Notes: generated by a model not told the origin, from the sequence alone. A DNA stretch of 64,000 bases from Pseudoruegeria sp. HB172150 (GCF_013184805.1 NZ_JAATNG010000001.1:1178001-1242000); one strand, 5' to 3'; shown: positions 35,877 through 44,904, counted from the stretch's first letter. Translations and numbers: made by a program.

Positions 35877-37178
35877 TCAGATCCCCAACCGGTCCCGCAG
35901 GGCGAACCACGACATCACCACCGCGACGGAGGCCATGCGCAGACCCGGCGCCAGCGGCATCGGGATGGCCGGCGGCCGCGCGCGGGCCATCGTGTCGAAC
36001 TGCGTGAGGTCGCCGTGGATCGCCTCGGCCACGATCTTGCCAGCAAGCGTCGCCAGCGCGACGCCGTGGCCGGAATAGCCGGAGGCGGACCAGAGGCCCG
36101 GCGCGGGGCGGGAGAAATCGGGCATCCGGGTCTGCGTGATCGCGAGGGTGCCGCCCCACGCATAGTCGATCTTCACGTGGGAAAGGTGCGGATAGATCTC
36201 CAGCATCGGCTTGCGGACGAGGCCGGCGATGTCCTTCGGGAAGCGGTAGCCGTAATTCTCTCCACCGCCGAACAGCAGGCGTTTGTCGTGGGACAGGCGC
36301 CAGTAGTTGACGACGAAGCGGCTGTCGGCGACGGCGATGTCCTTTGCCAGCACTTGCGCCGCCCGGTCGCCCAGCGGTTCCGTCGCGACGATGAAGTTGT
36401 TGATCGCCATGAAGCGCCGCGCGGTCGGGCGGTTCAGCGTGCCGAGATAGCCGTTGCAGGCGAGAACGACCTGGTCCGCCCGGATCGTGCCGTTGGCGGT
36501 GCGGACGAGGCCCTGTTCGACGCTTGTCGCCTCTGTCATCTCGTGGATCCGCACGCCCGCTGCCTGCGCCGCGCGGGCAAGGCCGATGGCGAAGCGCAGC
36601 GGGTGCATGTGGCCGGAACCCCAGTCGACGGCGCCGCCATGGAACGCCTCGGATCCGATCAGCGCGCGGATGCCGTCGCGGTCCAGCACTTCCAGCTTGT
36701 CGTAATCATAGTCGCGGGCGATGCGCTCGGAGTATTCCCGTGCGGCTGTCGCGGCGGGTTCGGTCCAGTCGGCATGGGCCACCCCGTCGCGCCATTCGGC
36801 GTCGATGCCGTGCGCGGCGATCAGGGATTTCACCAGTTCGACGGAGTCCACCGAGACGTCCCAGAGCTTGCGGGCATCGTCCTTGCCGAAGGCGTGTTCG
36901 AGATAGTCCTGATCCTGCCGCTGTCCCGCCGCGACCTGCCCGCCGTTGCGGCCCGACGCGCCGAATCCGATCCGGTGGGCATCGATCAGGACAACATCGT
37001 AGCCCTTCTGCGCAGCGTGGAGTGCCGTGGAAAGGCCGGTGAAGCCGGCGCCCACGATGGCGATGTCGGCGCGGGTTTCGCCCTGAAGCGGCGGGAAGGG
37101 CGGCAGCGGCGTCGCGCTGGCGGCGTACCAGCTGTCGGGGTACTGGCCCGGGCGGTCGTTGGAGTGGAGGAGGTTCAT
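35877..37178 (-). CDS. puuB: FAD-dependent oxidase, gamma-glutamylputrescine oxidase-like (PuuB)
   Basis: 433 aa DAO-family flavoenzyme. FAD-binding Rossmann motif DIAIVGAGFTGLSTALHAA near residues 38-56, ASGRNGGQV near 74-82, and the C-terminal FAD contact SGYSGHGVALATLAGK. The N-terminal YPDSWYAASA is typical of PuuB-like oxidases, which oxidise gamma-glutamylputrescine to the aldehyde. Last gene of the leftward polyamine operon, 89 bases after the gamma-glutamylputrescine synthetase gene. Close relatives act on other gamma-glutamylated amines, so the exact amine is inferred from context. Confidence 0.88.
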   Translation of the reverse strand: MNLLHSNDRPGQYPDSWYAASATPLPPFPPLQGETRADIAIVGAGFTGLSTALHAAQKGYDVVLIDAHRIGFGASGRNGGQVAAGQRQDQDYLEHAFGKDDARKLWDVSVDSVELVKSLIAAHGIDAEWRDGVAHADWTEPAATAAREYSERIARDYDYDKLEVLDRDGIRALIGSEAFHGGAVDWGSGHMHPLRFAIGLARAAQAAGVRIHEMTEATSVEQGLVRTANGTIRADQVVLACNGYLGTLNRPTARRFMAINNFIVATEPLGDRAAQVLAKDIAVADSRFVVNYWRLSHDKRLLFGGGENYGYRFPKDIAGLVRKPMLEIYPHLSHVKIDYAWGGTLAITQTRMPDFSRPAPGLWSASGYSGHGVALATLAGKIVAEAIHGDLTQFDTMARARPPAIPMPLAPGLRMASVAVVMSWFALRDRLGI

Positions 37179-37267
37179 GCGATGCTTCGCCAGGAGGTGC
37201 TGGAATTCATGGAAGGCCGGTTGTCGAAGCCTCCGTCGGGTCGAGCGGTGTCAGGGTGCCTTCAGCC

Positions 37268-38620
37268 TCATACGTTCAGCAGCAGGTGTTCCCGCTCCCA
37301 CGGGCTGATGACCTGCATGAACTCCTGATACTCCACCTGTTTCACCGCTTCGTAGACGCGGCAGAATTCGGGGTGAAGCACGTCCCGGACCTTGTCGGCT
37401 ATGGCGAACTGATCCAGCGCGTCGCCCAGAACCTGCGGCAGGGCCGGGTCGAGGTCGTAGGCGTTGCCGGTGAAGGCGGGGCGCGGGTCTTCCTGTTCGA
37501 TCAGGCCGAGATAGCCGCAGGCCAGTGATGCGGCGATGCCGAGATAGGGGTTGCAGTCCATGCCGGCGAGGCGGTTTTCGACCCGCCGCGCCTCGGGGTC
37601 CGAGACCGGCACGCGGATGCCGGTGGTGCGGTTGTCGGTGCCCCATTCGAGGTTGATCGGCGCGGCGTGGTCGCGGACGTAGCGGCGGTAGCTGTTCACG
37701 TATGGCGCCAGCACCGCGATGACCGAGGGCAGATGCTTTTGCATGCCGCCGATGAAATGGCCGAAGGACGGGGTTTCCGACCCGTCGGGGTTGGAGAAGA
37801 TGTTCCGCCCGGTCTTGCGGTTCACCACCGAGTGGTGGACATGCATCGCGGAGCCCGGTTCGTCCTGGATCGGCTTGGCCATGAAGGTGGCAAAGCAGTC
37901 GTGGCGCAGCGCCGCCTCGCGGATCAGGCGTTTGAAATAGAAGATTTCGTCGGCCAGTTTCACCGGGTCGCCGTGGCGCAGGTTCATCTCGATCTGGCCG
38001 GCGCCGCCTTCCTGCAGGATGCCGTCGATCTCGAACCCCTGCGCTTCGGCGAAATCGTAGATGTCGTCGATGACGGTGCCGTATTCGTCGACGGCGGACA
38101 TGGAATAGGCCTGCCGCGCGGCGGCGCGGCGGCCGGAGCGGCCCATCGGCGGTTCGACCGGCTGGTTCGGGTCGACGTTGCGGGCGACGAGGTAGAATTC
38201 CATCTCTGGCGCGACGATGGGCTCCCAGCCCTTGGCGTTGTAGAGGTCCACGACCCGTTTCAGCACGTTGCGCGGCGCGATGGGGACCGGGTTGCCCTCG
38301 CGGTCCTCGATGTCGTGGATCACCTGCATGGTCCAGTCGGCGGTCCACGGCGCGGCGGTGGCGGTGGTGAAGTCCGGTTTCAGGATCATGTCGGGCTCGG
38401 TGAAGTCCGAGCCGTCATCGACCCAGTCGCCGGTGATGGTCTGCAGGAAGATCGAGTTCGGCAGGTAGAAATGCGGCTGCTTGGCGAACTTGTTGGCCGG
38501 CATGGCCTTGCCGCGGGCGACCCCGGCGAAGTCGGCGACGAGGCATTCGACCTCGTCGAGCCGGCGGCCTTCGAGATAAGCCTGCGCGGCTTCGGGAATG
38601 GCGGTGGTCCAGTCAAGCAT
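37268..38620 (-). CDS. puuA: glutamine synthetase family, gamma-glutamylputrescine synthetase-like (PuuA)
   Basis: 450 aa. ATP-dependent ligation of glutamate to an amine. Glutamine-synthetase catalytic domain with metal-binding glutamates in PEMEFYLV and GAGQIEMNL, the ATP/metal segment SAMHVHHSVVN, and the substrate loop EWGTDNRTTGIRVP. The short N-terminal domain (ECLVADFAGVARGKAMP) fits the PuuA class rather than GlnA; no adenylylation-site tyrosine motif was found. First catabolic step; the following gene is the PuuB-like oxidase, and the stop of the amidotransferase gene overlaps its start by 8 bases. Confidence 0.9.
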   Translation of the reverse strand: MLDWTTAIPEAAQAYLEGRRLDEVECLVADFAGVARGKAMPANKFAKQPHFYLPNSIFLQTITGDWVDDGSDFTEPDMILKPDFTTATAAPWTADWTMQVIHDIEDREGNPVPIAPRNVLKRVVDLYNAKGWEPIVAPEMEFYLVARNVDPNQPVEPPMGRSGRRAAARQAYSMSAVDEYGTVIDDIYDFAEAQGFEIDGILQEGGAGQIEMNLRHGDPVKLADEIFYFKRLIREAALRHDCFATFMAKPIQDEPGSAMHVHHSVVNRKTGRNIFSNPDGSETPSFGHFIGGMQKHLPSVIAVLAPYVNSYRRYVRDHAAPINLEWGTDNRTTGIRVPVSDPEARRVENRLAGMDCNPYLGIAASLACGYLGLIEQEDPRPAFTGNAYDLDPALPQVLGDALDQFAIADKVRDVLHPEFCRVYEAVKQVEYQEFMQVISPWEREHLLLNV

Positions 38621-39299
38621 AGCGGCGTTCCTTGAAGAACCGGGCGATCATGTCGGCGAGTTTCGGTTGGTCGACGGGGGCGGCGAGGCTTTCGCGGGCC
38701 GCGGCGAGCTGGGCGTCGGGGACGACGCCGGGACCGCGGTGGGTGATCAGGCCCTCGATGAAGCCTGCCCCGTATTCGGGGTGCGGCTGCACGGTGAAGG
38801 CGCGGTTGTCGTAGACAAGGGCGGCGTTGGCGCAGAAGTCGTTCGAGGCGACGACTTTCGCGTCCGAGGGCAGGGCAGTGACCTGGTCCTGATGCCAGGC
38901 GTGCACGGCGAGGTCGCCGATGCCGTCGAAGTCGTAGAGCTTGCGGCCGACGGACCAGCCGCCCTTGAACTTCTCGACATGGCCGCCGAGCGCCTGGGCG
39001 ATGATCTGGTGGCCGAAGCAGATGCCGACCAGTGGAACCTCGGCGCCGTAGCAGTTGCGGATGAACTGTTCGAGCGGCGGGATCCAGGGGTGATCCTCGT
39101 ACGCGCCGTGCTTCGATCCGGTGATCAGCCAGCCGTCGGCGGCGTGGATCGAGCCGGGCAGGACCATATCTTCCACCGGGTAGGTGTCGAAGGTGAAATC
39201 GTTGCCGGAGAGAAGCTGTTCGAACATGGCCGGATACTCGCCGAACTGGTCAACCAGTGCCTCCGGCGCGTGCCCGGTCTGCAGGATACCGATGTGCAT
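38613..39299 (-). CDS. class I glutamine amidotransferase-like protein
   Basis: 228 aa GATase1 domain related to the glutaminase part of GMP synthase. Nucleophile Cys in GICFGHQIIAQALGG (near residue 94) and His/Glu in VQPHPEYG (near 178). In this operon it may hydrolyse a gamma-glutamyl compound, as PuuD does for gamma-glutamyl-GABA, although it is not the usual PuuD sequence type (inference). It overlaps the puuA start by 8 bases. Confidence 0.85.
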   Translation of the reverse strand: MHIGILQTGHAPEALVDQFGEYPAMFEQLLSGNDFTFDTYPVEDMVLPGSIHAADGWLITGSKHGAYEDHPWIPPLEQFIRNCYGAEVPLVGICFGHQIIAQALGGHVEKFKGGWSVGRKLYDFDGIGDLAVHAWHQDQVTALPSDAKVVASNDFCANAALVYDNRAFTVQPHPEYGAGFIEGLITHRGPGVVPDAQLAAARESLAAPVDQPKLADMIARFFKERRYA

Positions 39300-39363
39300 G
39301 AAACCCCTGTAAGTCGGTTTGCGCGAGATTAGAGCCCGCCGGGAGCGGCGGCAAGGGGAGGCG

Positions 39364-40173
39364 CTAGCGGATGATCGCGGGCCTGTAGCGGACGCGGCTG
39401 CGGTAGGCCTGCGGCAGGTGGCGGTTCAGGCGCGCGTTGATCAGGCCGAAGATCCCGATGAGCGTCAGGGTCAGCAGGATGAAATACAGCCCGACGATGG
39501 GGTAGGGGATGAAGGGGTTGAACGTCTTGTCGGCGAAGTAATTCGCGTAGTAGAGCGCGTCGCCCATCTGCTGCCGCGCCGGGAAGCCGGAGAAGAAGAC
39601 CAGCGTCGTGGCCTGGAACAGGAAGATCGCCTCGTTCGTGTAGGCGGGCCAGCCGAGACGCAGCATGGTCGGGAACAGCACCCGCCGGAACCGGGTGAAT
39701 CCGGTCATCCCGTAGGCGTCGGCGGCCTCGATGTCGCCCCTGGGGACCGAGCGCAGGGCGCCGTAGAAGATCTCTCCGGCATAGGCGGCGGTGTTCAGGA
39801 ACAGCACGATCAGCGCGCCGAGGGCGGCGCTGGTCAGCGGGCTGAAGAACGGTTGCCACTGCTTCAGGGACAGGAAGAAGAAGTAGGCGAGGAAGAACTG
39901 GATGAAGAGCGGCGAGCCGCGGAAGACGAAGATGAACCATTCGGCGGGCTTGCGGACCCACGGTGAGTGGGCGTCCTTGGCCATCGCCAGCGAGATCGCG
40001 AGGCAGAAGCCGAAGAGCAGTGCCAGCGTGCCGTAGTAGATGTTCCAGATCAGCCCGGAGCCGATCAGGGTGAAATGTTCGCAGAGCGTGTAGCCGTCGC
40101 GGGGAAGAAGGCGTTCCCCGTAGCCCAGCGAACGGAAGGCATAGGCCTGGATGGTGTCCCAGCAGCTGTTCAT
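39364..40173 (-). CDS. polar amino-acid/opine-type ABC transporter permease (HisM type)
   Basis: 269 aa inner-membrane permease with about five helices. EAA-like loop ALRSVPRGDIEAADAYGMTGFTRF and helices such as LALLFGFCLAISLAMA and LYFILLTLTLIGIFGL. The ATG at 40173 overlaps the stop of the preceding permease (ATGA). Pairs with it in a type I importer of the amino-acid (PAAT) class; the downstream enzymes suggest a polyamine or gamma-amino compound as substrate. Confidence 0.92.
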   Translation of the reverse strand: MNSCWDTIQAYAFRSLGYGERLLPRDGYTLCEHFTLIGSGLIWNIYYGTLALLFGFCLAISLAMAKDAHSPWVRKPAEWFIFVFRGSPLFIQFFLAYFFFLSLKQWQPFFSPLTSAALGALIVLFLNTAAYAGEIFYGALRSVPRGDIEAADAYGMTGFTRFRRVLFPTMLRLGWPAYTNEAIFLFQATTLVFFSGFPARQQMGDALYYANYFADKTFNPFIPYPIVGLYFILLTLTLIGIFGLINARLNRHLPQAYRSRVRYRPAIIR

Positions 40174-41051
40174 GCGGCCCTCGCCTGTTTCACGCCGCCG
40201 AGCGTCGCCTGGCCATGGGACAGCCGCTTGGTGATCCGGGCCAGAACGACCTCGGACACCTTGGTGAAGGCGAGATAGAAGACGAGCAGCGCGAGGAAAT
40301 ACCACATGCGCCAGTCGCCGTGCGGATAGGCGGTGAAGCGCGGGTTGGCCGTGCCGCCGAGTTCGCGGGCCCAGTAGACGATATCCTCCACCCCCAGCAG
40401 GAACAGCAGCGGCGTCGCCTTGATCAGGATCATCCACAGGTTCGACAGGCCTGGCAGGGCGTAGGTCCACATCTGCGGCACGAGGATGCGCCAGAAGGAC
40501 TGGCGGGGCGTCATGCCGTAGGCTTCGGCCGTTTCGAGCTGGGCCCGGGGCACGGCCCGCATGGCTCCCTGAAGCACGTTGCCGGCGAAAGCGCCGAAGA
40601 CGATGCCGAAGGTGAAGACGGCGAGCGAGAAATTGTAAAGCTCGTGCCAGAACTGCGCGGATGAGGACAGCGGCAGCTTGGCGGCGGAGCAGACGATGAA
40701 ATCATTGCCCTGCCGGATCGGCTGATCCCAGTCGGGGCATTTGACCTTGTGGCGGATCCATTCCAGCCCCTGATCCAGCGCGATCACGAAGAACATGAAG
40801 TAGACGATATCCGGCACGCCGCGAACCATGGCGATGTAGATCCGGCCGAGCACGCTGAGTGGCGCGAAGCGGGACCGCGCGGCGATCGCGCCTAAAAATC
40901 CGAAAGCCAGCGCGACCGGCGCCGTAATCGCAAGCAGCACGAGGACCGTCCCGAATGAGACGTAGAACAGCATGTGCTTGCCCGTGGTGAGATAGCAGGC
41001 AAGCCAGGCGAGGCCTTCGAGCGTGTCGGGGTCTGTGCAATAGGTGAACAT
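40170..41051 (-). CDS. polar amino-acid-type ABC transporter permease (HisQ type)
   Basis: 293 aa inner-membrane permease, partner of the next gene. Conserved loop GAMRAVPRAQLETAEAYGMTPRQSFW and helices including VSFGTVLVLLAITAPVALA and WYFLALLVFYLAFTKV. A central insert of about 45 residues between helices (GLEWIRHKVKCPDW to SSAQFWHEL) is longer than usual. Starts 9 bases after the alpha/beta hydrolase stop. Confidence 0.92.
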   Translation of the reverse strand: MFTYCTDPDTLEGLAWLACYLTTGKHMLFYVSFGTVLVLLAITAPVALAFGFLGAIAARSRFAPLSVLGRIYIAMVRGVPDIVYFMFFVIALDQGLEWIRHKVKCPDWDQPIRQGNDFIVCSAAKLPLSSSAQFWHELYNFSLAVFTFGIVFGAFAGNVLQGAMRAVPRAQLETAEAYGMTPRQSFWRILVPQMWTYALPGLSNLWMILIKATPLLFLLGVEDIVYWARELGGTANPRFTAYPHGDWRMWYFLALLVFYLAFTKVSEVVLARITKRLSHGQATLGGVKQARAA

Positions 41052-41060
41052 ATGCGGGCC

Positions 41061-41870
41061 CTACCGAAGCTCTGCCAGGAGCCGGTCGGCGACCTGTTCG
41101 GGCGCTTCCAGCTGGGGCAGGTGGCCGAGGCTCGGGAGCGGCTTCAGGGGCGCGCCGATGCGGTCGGCGAGTGCCTCGCCGCGGGCGAGCGGGATCCAGG
41201 GATCTTCGGTGCCCCAGAGCACGGCGGTGGGGCAGCGCAGGGCGCCGAACTGCGGTTCGACCTCGGCAGTGAAACGCTCGTCGGCAAGGGCAAACTGCGC
41301 GTAGAAGGCACGCTGGCCCCTCTCGTCGAGCCAGGGAGCTTTCAGCGCGACGATATCCTCGTCGGGCAGGGGTGAAGCGAGCGCGCTGCGGATATAGGCG
41401 TCGACGACTGCGGCGTGGATATGAGGCGGGAGGCCGGTGAAGGCGTCGATATGGCGGCCGACATGGGCGAAGAACTCGGATCCCCACGGGCGCATCGCGA
41501 CGACGTTCATCAGGATCAGCCGGTCGTATTCCTGGCCGTGCAGCAAATGCGCGCGGAGGCTGACGGCGCCGCCGAAATCGTGCGCGACAAGGCGCGGAGC
41601 GGTAAGGCCCCAGTGTTCCAGCATTTCGGCCATAACCTCACCCTGCGTGTCGAGCGAGGCGGGGCGGGCGGTGTCCATCTGCGAGCGGCCGAAACCGGGC
41701 ATGTCGTAGTAATAGAGGCGGAATTCGCCCGCCAGCGCGGGTATCACCCTGTGCCAGGTATAGGAGGACCAAGGCCAGCCATGGGCCAGTACCAGCGGCG
41801 GGCCGTCGCCCGCGCTGCCCGCGCGAACCTGCCCGGCCGAGGTGTCATATGTCGTGTCCAGCGACCACAT
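41061..41870 (-). CDS. alpha/beta hydrolase with Asp nucleophile
   Basis: 269 aa. Oxyanion motif AHGWPWSSYTWH, nucleophile elbow VAHDFGGAVS in which Asp takes the place of Ser, acid residue in WGTEDPWIP and catalytic His in LGHLPQLEAPEQ. An Asp nucleophile is the mark of haloalkane/haloacetate dehalogenases and epoxide hydrolases, which pass through an ester intermediate. It sits inside a polyamine ABC operon between the binding protein and the permeases, an unusual place. The substrate is not predictable. A 9-bp hairpin precedes it. Confidence 0.85.
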   Translation of the reverse strand: MWSLDTTYDTSAGQVRAGSAGDGPPLVLAHGWPWSSYTWHRVIPALAGEFRLYYYDMPGFGRSQMDTARPASLDTQGEVMAEMLEHWGLTAPRLVAHDFGGAVSLRAHLLHGQEYDRLILMNVVAMRPWGSEFFAHVGRHIDAFTGLPPHIHAAVVDAYIRSALASPLPDEDIVALKAPWLDERGQRAFYAQFALADERFTAEVEPQFGALRCPTAVLWGTEDPWIPLARGEALADRIGAPLKPLPSLGHLPQLEAPEQVADRLLAELR

Positions 41871-41878
41871 GCGAGTTG

Positions 41879-41901
41879 GGGCGGGCCTGTGCGGCCCGCC
41901 C
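41879..41901 (-). promoter_or_regulatory. intercistronic hairpin after the binding-protein gene
   Basis: 9-bp perfect stem GGGCGGGCC/GGCCCGCCC with a 5-base loop in the 39-base gap between the binding-protein gene and the hydrolase gene. No T-run, so it is more likely an mRNA-stabilising or attenuating structure that keeps binding-protein expression above that of the permeases. Confidence 0.6.
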
Positions 41902-41909
41902 GCAAACGC

Positions 41910-42626
41910 TTACCAGGTGGTGGAAACTTCCCACTTGGTGATCATCTCGTTCAGCGTGCCGTCGTCCTTCATCGACTGGATGGCGGCGTCGAACTTTTCG
42001 CGTAGCTCGGCATCGGATTCACGCAGGCCCATGCCCACGCCGCCGCCGATCATCTCGGTGCGCTCGAGGAGCATCAGATCGGCATCCTCGGCCGCGGCTG
42101 CGGCGAGGAAGGACATGTCCGCCAGCACAGCGTCGGCTTCGCCGTCGCGGACGGCGGCGATGGTTTCCTCGGGCGTGGCGAATTCGAGCAGCGACCAGCC
42201 CTGTTCGGCGATGAAGGCCGCTTGGATGGTGTTGGTCTGCGCCGCGATCACGCCGCCTTCGATATCGACATCCTCGCTGGTGGCCAGATAGGCGGAGGGA
42301 TCGGGCGGGGTATAGGCCTGGGTGAAGTCGATCACCTCGTCGCGTTCGTCGGTGATCGACATGCCGGCGATGATGGTGTCGTAGTTGCCGGAAACCAGGT
42401 TCGGAATGATCGAATCCCAGTCGTTGCTGACCCATTCGCAGGTCAGTTCGGCGCGGGCGCAGAGTTCATCGCCAAGCTCGCGCTCGAAGCCGTCGATTTC
42501 GCCCGAGTCGTTGATGAAGTTCCACGGAGGGTAGGCGCCCTCGGTGCCCATGCGGATCACGTCCTGCGCCATCGCGGCCGAAGCCGAGACAGCCAGGGCG
42601 GCTGTGGTGATGAGTAGCTTTTTCAT
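41910..42626 (-). CDS. ABC transporter periplasmic substrate-binding protein (amino-acid class)
   Basis: 238 aa. Signal peptide KKLLITTAALAVSASAAMA, then the bacterial SBP_bac_3 fold: MGTEGAYPPWNFINDSGEIDGFERELGDEL, WDSIIPNLVSGNYDTIIAGMSIT, and the hinge region beyond residue 110. In the polar amino-acid class the MSITDER arginine contacts the ligand carboxylate, so the ligand probably has an amino-acid-like end. It lies 27 bases after the ATPase gene. Confidence 0.93.
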   Translation of the reverse strand: MKKLLITTAALAVSASAAMAQDVIRMGTEGAYPPWNFINDSGEIDGFERELGDELCARAELTCEWVSNDWDSIIPNLVSGNYDTIIAGMSITDERDEVIDFTQAYTPPDPSAYLATSEDVDIEGGVIAAQTNTIQAAFIAEQGWSLLEFATPEETIAAVRDGEADAVLADMSFLAAAAAEDADLMLLERTEMIGGGVGMGLRESDAELREKFDAAIQSMKDDGTLNEMITKWEVSTTW

Positions 42627-42653
42627 TGGGTTTCTCCCTGTTTGGTATGGGTA

Positions 42654-43430
42654 TCAAGCGGCCCTGGTGGCCGACAGGAACTGTTGCAGGCGCGCGGTCT
42701 GCGGGTTGCCGAAGACCTGGGAAGGCCGACCCTCCTCTTCGATCCTGCCCTGGTGCAGGAACAGGACATGGTCGCTGACATCGCTGGCCAGCCGCATGTC
42801 GTGGGTTACGAGCAGCATGGTGCGGCCTTCCTCGGCCAGCGCCTTGATGACCTTGACGACTTCCTGCTCGAGTTCGGGGTCGAGCGCGCTGGTCGGCTCG
42901 TCGAAGAGCAGCGCGCGTGGTTCCATGCAGAGTGCGCGGGCGATGGCGGCGCGCTGCTGCTGGCCGCCGGATAGCTGGGCGGGCCAGGCATCGCACTTGT
43001 CGCCGATGCCGACCTTGTCGAGATATTCGCGGGCCTTCGCCTCTACCTCGGCCTTGTCGCGGCCCATCACCGTGACCGGCGCTTCCATCACGTTCTGCAG
43101 GATGGTCATGTGGGACCAGAGATTGAACTGCTGGAACACCATGGACAGGTTGGTGCGTATGCGCAGGACCTGGGCGCGGTCGGCGGGGTGCCGGGAGGCG
43201 CCGGTGCCTTTCCAGCGGATCGGCTCTCCCTCGAACCGGATCTCGCCCTGCTGGCTGTCTTCCAGAAGGTTGGCGCAGCGGAGCAGGGTGGATTTCCCGG
43301 AGCCGGAGGAACCGATCAGCGAAATCACGTGACCGCGAGGAGCCGACATGCTCACGCCGCGGAGAACCTCCAGCGACCCGAAACTCTTGTGCAGCTCGGT
43401 GATCTCGATGACGGGCGGTGTTTCTGTCAC
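42654..43430 (-). CDS. ABC transporter ATP-binding protein (amino-acid class)
   Basis: 258 aa ATPase of the importer. Walker A GSSGSGKST, Q-loop FQQFNLW, signature LSGGQQQRAAIARAL, Walker B ALLFDEPTSAL, H-loop VTHDM. The GTG at 43430 (VTETPPVIEI) matches the usual family start; a TTG at 43448 is a weaker alternative, and neither has a good ribosome site. First gene of the leftward polyamine operon (ATPase, binding protein, hydrolase, permeases, amidotransferase, puuA, puuB). Confidence 0.93.
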   Translation of the reverse strand: MTETPPVIEITELHKSFGSLEVLRGVSMSAPRGHVISLIGSSGSGKSTLLRCANLLEDSQQGEIRFEGEPIRWKGTGASRHPADRAQVLRIRTNLSMVFQQFNLWSHMTILQNVMEAPVTVMGRDKAEVEAKAREYLDKVGIGDKCDAWPAQLSGGQQQRAAIARALCMEPRALLFDEPTSALDPELEQEVVKVIKALAEEGRTMLLVTHDMRLASDVSDHVLFLHQGRIEEEGRPSQVFGNPQTARLQQFLSATRAA

Positions 43431-43523
43431 TCGGCAGACTTTTCCCAATTACGCAGGCTGAAAGTAGTGCGGAAAAAGCGGGCGAATGCAACGCCGAATC
43501 CGGGGGTTCCCGGGGGTAAATGC

Positions 43524-44294
43524 CTAAAGAACGGGCTCTGTCTGGGTTGGTGCTGAAGGCGTGTGCACAGCCAGGTAGTCTTCTGCGGGGATCCTGACGA
43601 ATCCCGTAATGCCAAGGCGGGCGGCCAGTGACTCCGGGAGTTGTGCGGTTGCCGTCGCCACAGCCTCGGCGATCAATTCGACAGGCAGATCCGCGCCGCA
43701 GATCAGAGGCGGCGCCGGAGTTGGGGTGGAGGAGGTGACGATTCGCAGGTCCGCCGACGTCCCGGGCATGTGCCGTTCGACGAGCCGCCACGTGACTGCA
43801 TCAATGGCGGCAAGTCCGGCGCGGCCGTCCGCAACCGCCAGCGCGCTGTCGCGATGTGCGCCGGTGTGGTGGAAATCGCGGAAATGCAGGCCAGCAATGT
43901 CGGCGACATCGGCGGCGGCTACCCAGCCTGACTGGCTGTCGAAGCCGTTCAGCGCGAGGATCACGCCGTCGAAATCCGCGATGCTGCGTCGCGGGTCGTC
44001 GGCGCGGGCGACGATATGGCTGTAATAGTGTCCCGGCGGCGCGCCGGGCAGGCCATAATCGAACGTGCCGACAAGCCGGGCGTTGCCGTGCAGGCGCGAC
44101 CGGTAGGGAAGGCCGCAGGTCTGGCCGAGGATCAGGTCCGGTGCTTCCCAGATGTCCCAGAGCGACTGACCGCGTGCGAGGCGTTCCGGCGAGGCCAGCC
44201 CGACGTTGTCGAGTGCGTTTCGGATCAGCTGCCACAGAGCGTCAATGGCAGGCTCTTCCTCGGTCCAGTCATACATCGGCAGGGCGGCGATCAT
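43524..44294 (-). CDS. PhnD-like phosphate/phosphonate-type binding protein without signal peptide
   Basis: 256 aa of the PhnD/SsuA/transferrin-like binding fold: IAALPMYDW, LWDIWEAPDLILGQTCGLPYR, GHYYSHIVARADDPR, IADFDGVILALNGFDSQSGW, AIDAVTWRLVERH. No signal peptide or lipobox is present at the start fixed by the ATGA overlap with the TerB-like gene, so it should be cytoplasmic. Ligand unknown; there is no ABC transporter next to it in the same operon. Confidence 0.8.
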   Translation of the reverse strand: MIAALPMYDWTEEEPAIDALWQLIRNALDNVGLASPERLARGQSLWDIWEAPDLILGQTCGLPYRSRLHGNARLVGTFDYGLPGAPPGHYYSHIVARADDPRRSIADFDGVILALNGFDSQSGWVAAADVADIAGLHFRDFHHTGAHRDSALAVADGRAGLAAIDAVTWRLVERHMPGTSADLRIVTSSTPTPAPPLICGADLPVELIAEAVATATAQLPESLAARLGITGFVRIPAEDYLAVHTPSAPTQTEPVL

Positions 44295-44734
44295 GCCTGC
44301 CTTGCCTCCACCCGCTGCCGCGCGAGTGCGCTGTCGCGGTCGTTGATACCCAGAAGATTCGCGACGAGGCGCAACAGCGCGTCTTCCTCATGGTCGCGCA
44401 CCCCGTCGGCCAGAACCACCGACCACAGCGCCTCGATCACCGCTTCGCGGTCCTCGTAGGCGACGGCATCCTTGATGGCGCGGGTGAAACGGACGGTATC
44501 GGGCGCCTCTGCTTCCAGTGCTTCCGCTTCTGCCCGGAGCTTCGGTGCTTCGAAGGGCGTCAGGTCATACCGTGCCGCGAGGATGCGATCTATGCGCTCT
44601 GCCTCTGCTTCGTCGTAGCTGTCGTCCGACTTCGCCACGCGGACGAGGAGCGCCGCCAGGGCAAGGCGGGCATCGGTGTCAGGCAGCTGCTGCGGCTCTG
44701 GCTGTGTCAGCCGTTTGAGAAGATCTCCGAACAT
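44291..44734 (-). CDS. TerB-like helical protein
   Basis: 147 aa all-helical protein with the TerB/DUF533-like repeat pattern: LAALLVRVAKSDDSYDEAEAERIDRIL and VIEALWSVVLADGVRDHEEDALLRLVANLLG, each with the acidic D-x3-5-E patch that may bind metal. Family members occur in tellurite/stress systems but also alone; no other ter genes are present. Coupled by ATGA to the PhnD-like gene. Confidence 0.82.
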   Translation of the reverse strand: MFGDLLKRLTQPEPQQLPDTDARLALAALLVRVAKSDDSYDEAEAERIDRILAARYDLTPFEAPKLRAEAEALEAEAPDTVRFTRAIKDAVAYEDREAVIEALWSVVLADGVRDHEEDALLRLVANLLGINDRDSALARQRVEARQA

Positions 44735-44904
44735 GGCTGTGAGATATAGGCCGTGTGGCAGACGACGGAAAGACTAGATCGACCCAACCCAAGGGCGAGC
44801 GATTCGCTGGGAAGTCGCGGAAGTTTTGTTGTTGCCCAAGCATTTGGCAGGGCCGCCCGTTTCCGACGCGAAAATAATCCGTGCGAAATCGACGGATTGT
44901 CCGC

